This document shows positions 1-6,333 of a DNA stretch of 6,694 nucleotides, in pieces; within the stretch, counting starts at the first letter, position 1, and every line of letters begins with the position of its first letter. The position numbers were made by a program, and so were the translations under genes. Origin of the DNA: Eubacteriales bacterium (GTDB lineage Bacteria; Bacillota; Clostridia; Oscillospirales; CAG-272); assembly GCA_028709565.1 (NCBI GenBank), contig JAQVWU010000166.1, forward strand, positions 1 to 6,694, written 5' to 3'. The notes beneath the pieces are model-generated. The model saw only the letters and a list, made by a program, of their open reading frames with translations. It had not been told where the DNA came from and made no database searches.

Positions 1-129
1 TTCGTCAACTCCGGCATTATGACCCTCAAACAGGCTATACATGTCATCATGGGCGCGAACGTCGGTACTACGGTTACCGCATGGATTCTGAGCCTTGCGG
101 GTATTGAGGGCGACAATCTGCTGGTGTAA
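1..129 (+). CDS. Na/Pi cotransporter family protein, N-terminal repeat fragment (left-truncated, ends at in-frame TAA)
   Basis: Reading frame 1 is open from the window edge to a TAA at 127-129 and encodes 42 residues. It carries the motif GANVGTTVTAW (residues 19-29), the conserved GxNxGTT segment of the first inverted repeat of the Na+/phosphate cotransporter (PNaS, NptA/SLC34-like) family, which moves phosphate into the cell with sodium. The family's first QSSS motif would lie just left of the window. The same frame continues directly after the TAA with the rest of a normal cotransporter (130-1557). These two pieces therefore look like one gene broken by a nonsense codon, or by a sequencing or assembly error, rather than two genes. 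The true start is outside the window. Confidence 0.8.
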   Translation, partial: FVNSGIMTLKQAIHVIMGANVGTTVTAWILSLAGIEGDNLLV

Positions 130-1557
130 TTGCTCAAACCCGCGTCCTTTACCCCTATTCTCGCGTTAATTGGCATTATCTATTATATGTTCCTAAAGAA
201 TGACAAGAAAAAGGACATCGGCTTAATACTGCTCGGATTTGCAACGCTGATCTACGGTATGGACTCCATGAGCGCTGCCGTCGCACCGCTGGGGAAGGTT
301 GAGGGATTCCGCAACGCGCTGCTCATGTTCTCCAATCCCGTTTTAGGCGTATTGGTAGGCGCTGTTTTTACGTTTATAATTCAGAGTTCTTCGGCTTCGT
401 TGGGTATTCTGCAGGCGCTGTCCTCCACCGGACAGGTGACAATCGGAACAACGATTCCCATCATAATGGGGCAGAATATCGGTACCACCGTTACCGCGCT
501 GTTATCCTCCATAGGAACAAATAAAAACGCCCGGCGCGCGGCAATCGTGCATTTATACTTTAATATTATCGGTACGGTTATCTTTCTTACCCTTTATTCC
601 ATTGTAATGTATGTCTTCAGACCGGCTGTGTTGGGTCAGACAGCCAATCATGTTACCATCGCCATAACTCACACCGCATTCAATATTTGCTGCACCGCGA
701 TATTGCTTCCGTTCAGCGGACTGCTGGAGAAACTGGCGTATAAGACGATTAAAGATGACAATGAACAGGAAAAGACCCTGCTGCTCGATACCCGCTTGTT
801 TTCCACTCCGGCGATTGCCATAAACCAGAGCAAAACGGTAGCAAAGGAAATGGCGAAAATCACACTTGCCGCCTTTAAACAGTCTCTGATTTTAATTGAT
901 AATTACGATGAAAAAGAAGCGCTCAAAATAAAAGAAATCGAACAGCAAACCGACGTGTATGAGGACGCTCTGGGAACCTATCTTGTCAGACTGTCCGGTC
1001 AGAGTTTATCGGCAAAGGATACTACCGAAAACGCCAGACTGCTGTATCTCATCGGGGAGTTTGAAAGAATCGCCGACTATTCGGTATCCATTGTCTCGTC
1101 GTTTCAGGAGATGTATGATAAAAACATATATTTTTCGGAATTCGCCAAGGAAGAGCTGAATGTTATTACGGCGGCTGTTGAAGAAGCCGTGGAAATAGCC
1201 GTTGAGTCATTCATTAAAAACGACATTCCGCTGGCCACAAAACTGGAACCGCTGGAAGAGGTTATCGATAATCTCAAGAGTGAAATGAAAAAGCGGCACA
1301 TTACCCGCTTGCAGAGAAACGAATGTACCATCGAGCTGGGATTTATATTCAATGACTTAATAACGGTTCTGGAGCGCATTGCCGACCACTGTTCCAATAT
1401 CGCAGGCTGCATAATTGAAATTTCCCATGACCGAATGGACATGCATGAATATCTGTACAGGGTTAAACATGAACCCAATCAGCAATTTATAAACCAGTTC
1501 AATGAATATTCCGAAAAATATTCCATGAACGAGGTCGCCGCAAACTCGGAAGGCTGA
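130..1557 (+). CDS. Na/Pi cotransporter family protein, C-terminal part with PhoU-like domain (downstream of in-frame stop)
   Basis: This piece encodes up to 475 residues. It holds the second membrane repeat of an NptA-type sodium/phosphate symporter: hydrophobic segments at about residues 8-20 and 30-45, a QSSSAS motif at 85-90, GQNIGTTVTA at 114-123, more membrane segments to about residue 200 with HTAFN at 181-185. From about residue 230 a helical PhoU-like cytoplasmic domain follows, with the paired motifs ERIADYS (312-318) and ERIADHC (425-431). This symporter-PhoU fusion is usual in Firmicutes. The nominal start is a TTG abutting the TAA at 127-129. No ribosome site is properly spaced before it (GAGGG at 106-110 is about 19 bases away), and the first in-frame ATG (187) has none either. 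I read it as the rear part of the gene beginning at position 1 or earlier. It may be inactive, or intact if the stop is an error. A terminator follows. Confidence 0.85.
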   Translation: MLKPASFTPILALIGIIYYMFLKNDKKKDIGLILLGFATLIYGMDSMSAAVAPLGKVEGFRNALLMFSNPVLGVLVGAVFTFIIQSSSASLGILQALSSTGQVTIGTTIPIIMGQNIGTTVTALLSSIGTNKNARRAAIVHLYFNIIGTVIFLTLYSIVMYVFRPAVLGQTANHVTIAITHTAFNICCTAILLPFSGLLEKLAYKTIKDDNEQEKTLLLDTRLFSTPAIAINQSKTVAKEMAKITLAAFKQSLILIDNYDEKEALKIKEIEQQTDVYEDALGTYLVRLSGQSLSAKDTTENARLLYLIGEFERIADYSVSIVSSFQEMYDKNIYFSEFAKEELNVITAAVEEAVEIAVESFIKNDIPLATKLEPLEEVIDNLKSEMKKRHITRLQRNECTIELGFIFNDLITVLERIADHCSNIAGCIIEISHDRMDMHEYLYRVKHEPNQQFINQFNEYSEKYSMNEVAANSEG

Positions 1558-1573
1558 CATAAATTGAATAATG

Positions 1574-1599
1574 CCGCGGTTAACGCCGCGGGATTTTTA
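1574..1599 (+). terminator. Rho-independent terminator after the cotransporter gene
   Basis: A six-pair all-GC stem (CCGCGG at 1574-1579 with CCGCGG at 1586-1591, loop TTAACG) is followed by GATTTTTA, seventeen bases after the cotransporter stop. The stem is symmetric and lies between two convergent genes. The minus-strand side is also moderately T-rich (ATTATTCAATTT), so it may weakly stop the kinase transcript as well. The rest of the gap (1600-1632) shows nothing else. Confidence 0.8.
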
Positions 1600-1632
1600 T
1601 GCACTTTTCGAAATGACAATGAGCCGATCTTT

Positions 1633-2601
1633 CTACTCAATACTATCCGCATATCTCAGATTTTCGGTTATCCAGCCGTTAAAGTATGCGGATACGCTGT
1701 CGGCGAGTTCCCGCTGTTTATCAGGCAGTTGAAAAAATGCGGCCAGATACGCATTGAGATACATGAAAAAGTTATGATAACAATAATATGCCCCTGTGTC
1801 CGGATTCAGGGTATGGTCAATACCGCTCTGCCGCATGGCATTTTCAAACGCGTCCGCTGCCCAGCGCCAATGCATGCAAAACCAGCCGTCGCGTTCCGGC
1901 GGGGCCAGTTTAACGTCATCCCAGTCAATGATATAAAACCTGTTGCCGTTTACGATTATATTGCCCCCGGCGTCGCCGTGTGTGATATGGAAGTTTTCGC
2001 ACACAACCGCGCAGCGCTGTGCGAACAGTCTGTACCGCAGGGCGTTGCGTGCGATGTCTTCCGGTCTTTCATCGATTATGTCAAGCATCTGCCCCACATT
2101 CCCGTTATCTGCCGATGTACGGAGCCGGGCGAGGTAATCATAAAATTTATCGGCTTCAACCGTATCGAATGTTTCCCGGCGCAGTTTTAGCCCTGCGGCG
2201 GGGATTGTATATATTTTAGCCAGCAGTTGATATTCCCGGATCTTTGTGTGTTCGTTTTGGATATTCTCGCCGTCAACCCAGGCGAAAACGCCTAAAATCG
2301 CGCCGTCGAAACACGCATAAAGCCTCCCGTTGACCGTCTTAACAACGCGCGCTATGCAGTCTGTTCCGTATTCGCACATGTGTTCGATAAAGGCGAAACT
2401 GTCCCGGTAGATATATTTATGATCGGCGGAGTAATCCAGTTTGACAAAAAAGCTGCGCTCCGGCGTTTCCAGGCGGTATGTTTCCCCGTAAAAACCGCGC
2501 CGTGTTTCGGTTATACTAACGGCGCCGGGGAGATATTCACGGCGGATAAAATCAAGCAGCCGGGTTTTATAAGCGGCGTCCCGTCTAACGGAGCCGTACA
2601 T
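1633..2601 (-). CDS. Aminoglycoside-phosphotransferase-like (APH/choline kinase fold) kinase
   Basis: This gene encodes 322 residues from the ATG at 2601. The protein has the protein-kinase-like small-molecule kinase fold: VKL with the likely ATP-binding lysine near residue 54, the catalytic Brenner motif HGDAGGN (His208, Asp210, Asn214), and a metal-binding IIDWDD motif (Asp226) followed by a helical C-terminal region. Members phosphorylate hydroxyls of small molecules (antibiotics, choline, homoserine, sugars) or act on spore coats (CotS). The substrate cannot be told from sequence, so I would not call it a resistance gene. The frame can be extended to a TTG at 2616, but that lacks a ribosome site; the ATG at 2601 follows a modest GGAAA. 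It overlaps the upstream acetyltransferase gene by 17 bases, so the two are probably one transcript with coupled translation. The stop is TAG. Confidence 0.8.
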   Translation of the reverse strand: MYGSVRRDAAYKTRLLDFIRREYLPGAVSITETRRGFYGETYRLETPERSFFVKLDYSADHKYIYRDSFAFIEHMCEYGTDCIARVVKTVNGRLYACFDGAILGVFAWVDGENIQNEHTKIREYQLLAKIYTIPAAGLKLRRETFDTVEADKFYDYLARLRTSADNGNVGQMLDIIDERPEDIARNALRYRLFAQRCAVVCENFHITHGDAGGNIIVNGNRFYIIDWDDVKLAPPERDGWFCMHWRWAADAFENAMRQSGIDHTLNPDTGAYYCYHNFFMYLNAYLAAFFQLPDKQRELADSVSAYFNGWITENLRYADSIE

Positions 2602-3127
2602 GATTTCCAATCTCAATCTGATAAACCCGCGTCATGCCGCCCCACAGACTCTCGGACAGCCCGATAAAACGCCAGCCGTATTTTTCATAATATCCGACAT
2701 GATCGGTGCACAGATATACCGTATCAAATCCGAGTTTTGCGGCCTCCTGTCTGCCGTGGGTGAGCAGTTTGGAACCCAACGCTCTGCCCCTTTCATCCTC
2801 TCCGATATACAGCGCGCACAGCCATGGCGATAAATCCCGGCGTACCATAAAATCATTCTCGATTAAACCGTAACAGCCGATAATTTTATTGCCCCTGAGC
2901 ATTATATACCATCTCGGCAGCCGGTTTGCGGTTATAACGGCGTCGGAAATCGATTCGCGGTAAATTGCGTGGTCTATATCCCATACCGACGCGAAATAGT
3001 CAATGGCGCGTCTGAGATATACCGGATGTTCCCGCACCGAAACAATCTGCGGAGAGAGTATTCTGCGGCAAAAGTCAAACGCTTCGCTGACGCGCCGTAC
3101 GGTAAAAGACAATTCATCACCCTGCAT
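2585..3127 (-). CDS. GNAT family N-acetyltransferase
   Basis: The 180-residue protein is a single-domain GNAT enzyme, expected to transfer acetyl from acetyl-CoA to an amine. The centre has the beta strand IIGCYGLIE (82-90), then LYIGEDERGRALGSKLL (106-122), which matches the acetyl-CoA-binding motif A (R-G-x-A/G-x-G form, Arg113 to Gly118). It ends with GYYEKYGWRFIG (145-156), the usual strand after the last helix. An N-terminal helical stretch of about 60 residues precedes the core. The substrate is unknown. The ATG at 3127 has no clear ribosome site. An in-frame TTG at 3112 sits three bases after GGTGAT, which fits the extended Shine-Dalgarno, and could be the true start (175 residues). 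It is the first gene of a two-gene minus-strand unit with the kinase, from the promoter at 3148-3176. Confidence 0.8.
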   Translation of the reverse strand: MQGDELSFTVRRVSEAFDFCRRILSPQIVSVREHPVYLRRAIDYFASVWDIDHAIYRESISDAVITANRLPRWYIMLRGNKIIGCYGLIENDFMVRRDLSPWLCALYIGEDERGRALGSKLLTHGRQEAAKLGFDTVYLCTDHVGYYEKYGWRFIGLSESLWGGMTRVYQIEIGNHVRLR

Positions 3128-3147
3128 TTCGCTTTATCATGCAAATC

Positions 3148-3176
3148 ATTATAACACAGCCATAAAAATTAATCAA
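3148..3176 (-). promoter_or_regulatory. Sigma-A type promoter with extended -10, driving the acetyltransferase-kinase pair
   Basis: On the minus strand there is a perfect TATAAT (3153-3148) preceded by TGT, making an extended -10. A TTGATT -35 (3176-3171) lies exactly 17 bases upstream. The predicted transcript starts near 3141, only about 14 bases before the ATG at 3127, leaving little room for a ribosome binding site. This supports either a weakly bound start or the TTG start at 3112. Confidence 0.75.
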
Positions 3177-3186
3177 TCATAGAATA

Positions 3187-3198
3187 ATTTTGCAAAAT
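3187..3198. repeat. 12-bp perfect palindrome between divergent promoters
   Basis: ATTTTGCAAAAT is its own reverse complement over twelve bases. It sits 10 bases upstream of the minus-strand -35 and 4 bases upstream of the plus-strand -35. This position would suit an operator for a dimeric regulator controlling both units, but AT-rich palindromes of this size also arise by chance. No regulator gene is in the window. Confidence 0.4.
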
Positions 3199-3202
3199 AC
3201 TA

Positions 3203-3231
3203 TTGCGTGCCGCAGATAAATATTGTATATT
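3203..3231 (+). promoter_or_regulatory. Putative sigma-A promoter for the plus-strand gene run
   Basis: TTGCGT (3203-3208) and TATATT (3226-3231) are separated by 17 bases. The -10 matches consensus at five of six positions, the -35 at the leading TTG only. The transcript would start near 3238, about 45 bases before the VOC gene's ATG at 3282. It is weaker than the divergent promoter on the other strand. Confidence 0.55.
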
Positions 3232-3270
3232 ATTAGATGAATGTTAGACATAATAATCCCGAAAGAAGGG

Positions 3271-3275
3271 AAGGA
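3271..3275 (+). promoter_or_regulatory. Ribosome binding site that fixes the VOC gene start
   Basis: AAGGA, preceded by GAAAGAAGGG, lies six bases before the ATG at 3282. The frame is open upstream to an ATG at 3237, but that codon has no ribosome site and falls at the predicted transcription start, so 3282 is the start. Confidence 0.7.
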
Positions 3276-3281
3276 TGTTTC

Positions 3282-3683
3282 ATGCTGATTCCTCATCTGC
3301 ATTTTTGCGGTGAATGCGAAGAAGCGATTGCCTTATATGAGAGAGCTTTTAAGACCGAAGCAAAAATCATCGACAGCGCGTCCTGTATATCGGCGAACGG
3401 ACGCCGTGAAATTGCCCATGCCGTCATGAAAATTCACGGACAGGAGATATTTTTAAACGACCGATTCGGAACCGCAGAAAAAACAACAGATATAGCTGTT
3501 CATCTGGTTATCCTGTTCGACAATACGGATGAACTGCTGGCCTGTTATGAAATAATGAAGCCGGGCAGTGTTACCGTTGACCCTTTGGCAGCCCTGCCCT
3601 ACAGTAAACAGGCGGTGCAGTTTATCGACAGATACGGCGTTCAGTGGGGATTCATGGTTTATGAAACCCGTGTTCTGATATAA
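3282..3683 (+). CDS. VOC family protein, PhnB-like (glyoxalase/bleomycin-resistance fold)
   Basis: The 133-residue protein opens with IPHLHFCGECEEAIALYERA (3-22), the typical first beta strand and helix of PhnB-like members of the vicinal oxygen chelate superfamily. A middle block follows (HAVMKIHGQEIFLND, about 46-60), and it ends in YSKQAVQFIDRYGVQWGFMV (107-126), matching the family's closing pattern of a (D/T)xYGVxW strand. The length is normal for the family. VOC proteins bind metal or small ligands and include isomerases, dioxygenases and drug-binding resistance proteins; PhnB-like members are mostly uncharacterised, so no substrate is offered. It is the first gene of the plus-strand run, and the next gene starts 12 bases after its TAA. 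The start is chosen by the ribosome site at 3271-3275. Confidence 0.8.
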   Translation: MLIPHLHFCGECEEAIALYERAFKTEAKIIDSASCISANGRREIAHAVMKIHGQEIFLNDRFGTAEKTTDIAVHLVILFDNTDELLACYEIMKPGSVTVDPLAALPYSKQAVQFIDRYGVQWGFMVYETRVLI

Positions 3684-3695
3684 GTTTAAGATAAA

Positions 3696-4532
3696 ATGAA
3701 AATTGCGTGTAATTATTATAATGAAACCGAACAGCTTTTTGATGAGGGTATTATCGATATAGATTATTTTAAATACCCCGGTCTGGGATTTCAATTGCGA
3801 TTGATGGAAGATTTGGACGCTTTCGAAAAGTTTTGCGAAAGGATCACCGCAAAACGCCCGATTTTATTGCATGGATTGCATCCCGCTCCGCACGACCTGG
3901 CGTCTGTGACCCTGCGGGATGATTTTGACGATGAAATCGCCGGCCGGCTGATAAAAGCGTCAAAGACACCCGGTTTGTCCTTTCATCAGTCGCTGTCGGG
4001 GCTGCCGGAGAATTTAAATACGATAATTGATAACGCCCGCTTTGTAAAAGAAAAATACGCGGACATGGCATTTGTCTCCCTTGAACATTTCGACGGTGCC
4101 CGCTGGGGGGAACTGCTGAAACCGGAGATCATTACCCGGCTGCTTGACGAATCGGGCTGCGGCTTCCTGCTTGATATCAGCCACGCCTATTGCGCTTCGC
4201 TAAGCCTGAACATACCATTTTATGATTATTTGAGAAAGCTGCCGCTGGAAAAAACAGTTGAAATTCATGTCAACGGATGGATAACATTCGGAAACTCGGT
4301 GATGTGCCATACGAAAATACATGACGAGGCATATGAAGCGCTCAGGCTGGTCCTGGAATACTGCAATCCGCAAATCATCACCGTGGAATACGGCAGAAAC
4401 AATGACCGCCTCGGAGCGGGTGTGCCGTTATTGTCGGAAAATCAAATCAATGAACGGGCAAAACATGAAATCACCGAGCAGATTGACAGAATAAAAGAAA
4501 TATACAAATTAAAAGATCGGCTATACAGGTAA
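3696..4532 (+). CDS. DUF692-like (MNIO, MbnB/TglH-type) multinuclear iron oxidase homologue
   Basis: The 278-residue protein reads as a TIM barrel resembling DUF692, the multinuclear non-heme iron-dependent oxidases that modify cysteines in peptides (MbnB in methanobactin, TglH in thiaglutamate synthesis). Family landmarks appear in order: LLHG (57-60, His59), SFHQS (95-99, His97, like the family SxH), VSLEHF (127-132, Glu130), GCGFLLDISHAY (154-165, Asp160, His163), EIHVNGW (189-195, His191), CHTKIHDEAYEAL (204-216) and ITVEYG (228-233, Glu231). These are the places where the family keeps its iron ligands. No partner protein (MbnC/TglI type) and no Cys-rich precursor peptide are encoded nearby. 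It lies 12 bases after the VOC gene, with only a weak ribosome site (TTAAGATAAA). The family call is by motif order; a xylose-isomerase-like epimerase is the alternative. Function is unknown. Confidence 0.7.
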   Translation: MKIACNYYNETEQLFDEGIIDIDYFKYPGLGFQLRLMEDLDAFEKFCERITAKRPILLHGLHPAPHDLASVTLRDDFDDEIAGRLIKASKTPGLSFHQSLSGLPENLNTIIDNARFVKEKYADMAFVSLEHFDGARWGELLKPEIITRLLDESGCGFLLDISHAYCASLSLNIPFYDYLRKLPLEKTVEIHVNGWITFGNSVMCHTKIHDEAYEALRLVLEYCNPQIITVEYGRNNDRLGAGVPLLSENQINERAKHEITEQIDRIKEIYKLKDRLYR

Positions 4533-4541
4533 ATAAATGAC

Positions 4542-4548
4542 GGAGGTG
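4542..4548 (+). promoter_or_regulatory. Strong ribosome binding site fixing a TTG start
   Basis: GGAGGTG, the best Shine-Dalgarno in the window, lies seven bases before the TTG at 4556. It decides the start of the tandem-GNAT gene despite the rare start codon. The only nearby ATG (4564) is out of frame. Confidence 0.8.
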
Positions 4549-4555
4549 AAAAGAG

Positions 4556-5389
4556 TTGACAGATGAAATTTACGGCTTATATTTAATATGTTTTCCGGGG
4601 TATCAGTGCAGCCGCGAATGTTTTGACGGGGCGCTCAAACCGGAACAGGCGGTAATATTCAGCGAACATGAAAACGAATCTCTTATAGCGTTTGCCATGA
4701 TATGGGGCAATTCCGTTTCCTTGTTGTGCGTTCATCCGTTATACCGCAATCGGGGAATCGGTTCCCGGCTGCTTGAAAAGGCGGAAGCGCATATCGCGAA
4801 AAGCGGAGCCGACAGGGTAATTCTCGGCCGCGGTTCCCGTTATCTGCTTCAGGGGGTACCGGCAGACGGCGAAAGTGTGCCGTTTTTTAAAAAGCGCGGT
4901 TATAAAGCAAGCTGGACAAGCGTGAACATGATGATTGACACGGCGGGGTTTGATTATGACAGCCTTGATATTCCCGCTCTGCCGGCCGATATATGCTTTC
5001 GCTATGCCGCAGACGCCGACAGGGCGCAGCTGCTGTCGGCGGTTGACGACGCCCAGCCCGGCTGGCGCCGTATCTTTGAGGAATGCGCCGAACCCGTTCT
5101 GCTGGCTGTTGAAAGAGAAACGGATCGCATTACGGGGTTTGAAATCGTGTCAAAGGACGGAGGCTGGTTTTTGCCGGATGCGGGCAGTATCGGCTGTGTC
5201 GGCGTTGTTAAGTCGGCCAGAGGCAAAGGTATAGGGCGCCAAATGGTAGCTCAAGGCATCCAACGGTTAAAATCACCGGGCTGCCCCTGTATTGAACTGA
5301 GGTATGTGGCACTGGCAGACTGGTACAGCGCGCTGGGATTCCGGGTTTATGTAAAGCAGTGGATGGGTGAAAAGGTATTGCAAATATGA
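4556..5389 (+). CDS. Tandem-domain GNAT family N-acetyltransferase
   Basis: The 277-residue protein carries two GNAT folds. The N-terminal domain (about 1-128) has VHPLYRNRGIGSRLLEKAE (59-77), a full acetyl-CoA motif A (Arg64, Arg66, Gly67, Gly69), then LQGVPADGESVPFFKKRGY (98-116). The GVP...FFxxxGY pattern is typical of tandem GNAT proteins. The C-terminal domain (about 136-277) has IGCVGVVKSARGKGIGRQMV (202-221) as a second intact motif A (Arg212, Gly213, Gly215, Gly217) and ADWYSALGFRVYVKQW (254-269). Both cofactor sites look usable, whereas in many tandem GNATs one is decayed. The architecture recalls mycothiol synthase, but nothing shows that substrate. It starts at a TTG with a strong ribosome site, 23 bases after the previous gene, and its TGA overlaps the next ATG by four bases (ATGA). 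Confidence 0.85.
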   Translation: MTDEIYGLYLICFPGYQCSRECFDGALKPEQAVIFSEHENESLIAFAMIWGNSVSLLCVHPLYRNRGIGSRLLEKAEAHIAKSGADRVILGRGSRYLLQGVPADGESVPFFKKRGYKASWTSVNMMIDTAGFDYDSLDIPALPADICFRYAADADRAQLLSAVDDAQPGWRRIFEECAEPVLLAVERETDRITGFEIVSKDGGWFLPDAGSIGCVGVVKSARGKGIGRQMVAQGIQRLKSPGCPCIELRYVALADWYSALGFRVYVKQWMGEKVLQI

Positions 5390-5880
5390 GTGATATTTTA
5401 TTTCACGGTGACGGTCGGATATTCAGCTGCCGCGCCGCGGGTATTCTCATTCGCGGCGATAAAATTTTACTGCAAAAGCCGCTCAATGACGCTCACGCTT
5501 TCCCGGGCGGACACGTCTCTTTCGGTGAAACCGGCGCGGAAACCATAATCCGCGAGTTCAGGGAGGAAAGCGGCGCGGACATTGAGGTTGAGGGGCTTAA
5601 ATGGATTGAGGAAAACTTTTTTACATGGGGAGATAAATCGTGCCACCAGATTTGCCTGACCTATCTGGTAAAATTGAAGGACACGGCGCAGATACCTGCG
5701 GACGGACGCTTTATCGGCAGGGAATATATTGAAGGCGACGAAAACGCCGTTTATTTTCACTGGATATCCCTTGATGAGCTGCGTAATATTGAGATATATC
5801 CGCCAAATACCACCGAACTGTTAAACCGTGCCGATGACGGTGTTTTGCATATTTTATATCGGGAGGACGCCCATGCCTGA
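5386..5880 (+). CDS. Nudix hydrolase (first of two)
   Basis: This 164-residue protein contains a complete Nudix box: GHVSFGE (42-48), seven residues, then REFREESGA (56-64), with Glu57, Glu60 and Glu61 as the magnesium-binding glutamates. Nudix enzymes hydrolyse nucleoside diphosphates linked to another group, such as NTPs, ADP-ribose, nucleotide sugars or NADH. This one lacks features that fix a substrate. WISLDEL (about 126-132) near the end is a common Nudix C-terminal pattern. The ATG overlaps the stop of the acetyltransferase gene as ATGA, and the nearest ribosome-like site (AAGG) is too far, so translation is probably coupled. Its end overlaps the next Nudix gene by eight bases. Confidence 0.87.
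   Translation: MSDILFHGDGRIFSCRAAGILIRGDKILLQKPLNDAHAFPGGHVSFGETGAETIIREFREESGADIEVEGLKWIEENFFTWGDKSCHQICLTYLVKLKDTAQIPADGRFIGREYIEGDENAVYFHWISLDELRNIEIYPPNTTELLNRADDGVLHILYREDAHA
5861..5866 (+). promoter_or_regulatory. Ribosome binding site fixing the second Nudix gene start
   Basis: GGGAGG lies six bases before the ATG at 5873, inside the end of the preceding gene. An in-frame ATG at 5828 has no such site and would give 15 extra residues that do not resemble a Nudix N-terminus, so 5873 is preferred. Confidence 0.75.
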
Positions 5881-6328
5881 AACCGAATTTACAACTATGG
5901 TGATGATACAGGACAGCGGCACCGGCAACGTGCTGGTGCAGGACAGGGTAATAAGCTGGAAGGGTTTGTCCTTTCCGGGCGGTCATATTGAGGACGGCGA
6001 AAGCTTTTATGACTGCGCCGTGCGGGAGGTAAAAGAGGAAACCGGACTGTGTGTGCGTAACCTGAAATCCTGCGGCGTTATCCACTGGCTCAACAACAGA
6101 TCTTTTGACCGATATCTTGCCATTCTCTATAAAACCACAGATTTTTCGGGTGAACTGATTGCCGAAAGCGTGGAGGGACGCAACCTGTGGATCAGCCTTG
6201 ACGAGCTGCGGAACACACCCTCCGAAAATCAAATGCCGCAATATCTGCCCATGTTTTTGGAGGACAAATACAGCGAGGCCTTCGGTTCGTGGAATGACGA
6301 TGAGCCTGGTGAGCTTGTATTTAAGTGA
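5873..6328 (+). CDS. Nudix hydrolase, 8-oxo-dGTP diphosphatase (MutT)-like
   Basis: The 151-residue protein begins with the strand FTTMVMIQD (6-14) and VLVQDR (20-25), followed by a full Nudix box: GHIEDGE (37-43), seven residues, REVKEETGL (51-59). The glutamates at 52, 55 and 56 are the metal-binding set. The arrangement WKGLSFPGGHIEDGES and the C-terminal EGRNLWISLDELRN (about 105-118) look like the Firmicutes group usually annotated as 8-oxo-dGTP diphosphatase, which cleans oxidised nucleotides from the pool, but that specificity is inferred, not shown. It overlaps the first Nudix gene by eight bases and shares the WISLDELRN stretch with it. The start is set by the GGGAGG at 5861-5866. 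The next gene begins five bases after its TGA. Confidence 0.85.
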   Translation: MPETEFTTMVMIQDSGTGNVLVQDRVISWKGLSFPGGHIEDGESFYDCAVREVKEETGLCVRNLKSCGVIHWLNNRSFDRYLAILYKTTDFSGELIAESVEGRNLWISLDELRNTPSENQMPQYLPMFLEDKYSEAFGSWNDDEPGELVFK

Positions 6329-6333
6329 CCGCG

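Noticed and set aside
127..129. Stop-codon reassignment (TAA read as an amino acid)
   Set aside because: Two genes in the window end in TAA at the expected protein length (3683 and 4532), and no other in-frame TAA interrupts a conserved domain.
1104..1478. Minus-strand open frame opposite the PhoU-like domain
   Set aside because: Ser-rich antisense translation with no domain, opposite a well-conserved coding frame.
1564..2190. Long plus-strand open frame of 208 codons opposite the kinase gene
   Set aside because: It is antisense to the APH-like gene, whose catalytic motifs are intact; the frame has no domain and no ribosome site and starts inside the terminator region.
3229..3257. Inverted repeat ATTATTA ... 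TAATAAT around the plus-strand transcription start
   Set aside because: Only seven AT-only pairs with a 15-base loop in an AT-rich gap; too weak to call an operator or hairpin.
3237..3281. N-terminal extension of the VOC protein from the ATG at 3237
   Set aside because: No ribosome site, it lies at the predicted transcription start, and the extra 15 residues do not fit the family N-terminus.
5711..6241. Minus-strand open frame of 176 codons across the two Nudix genes
   Set aside because: It is a shadow of the two real Nudix frames with a low-complexity, His-rich translation and no recognisable domain.
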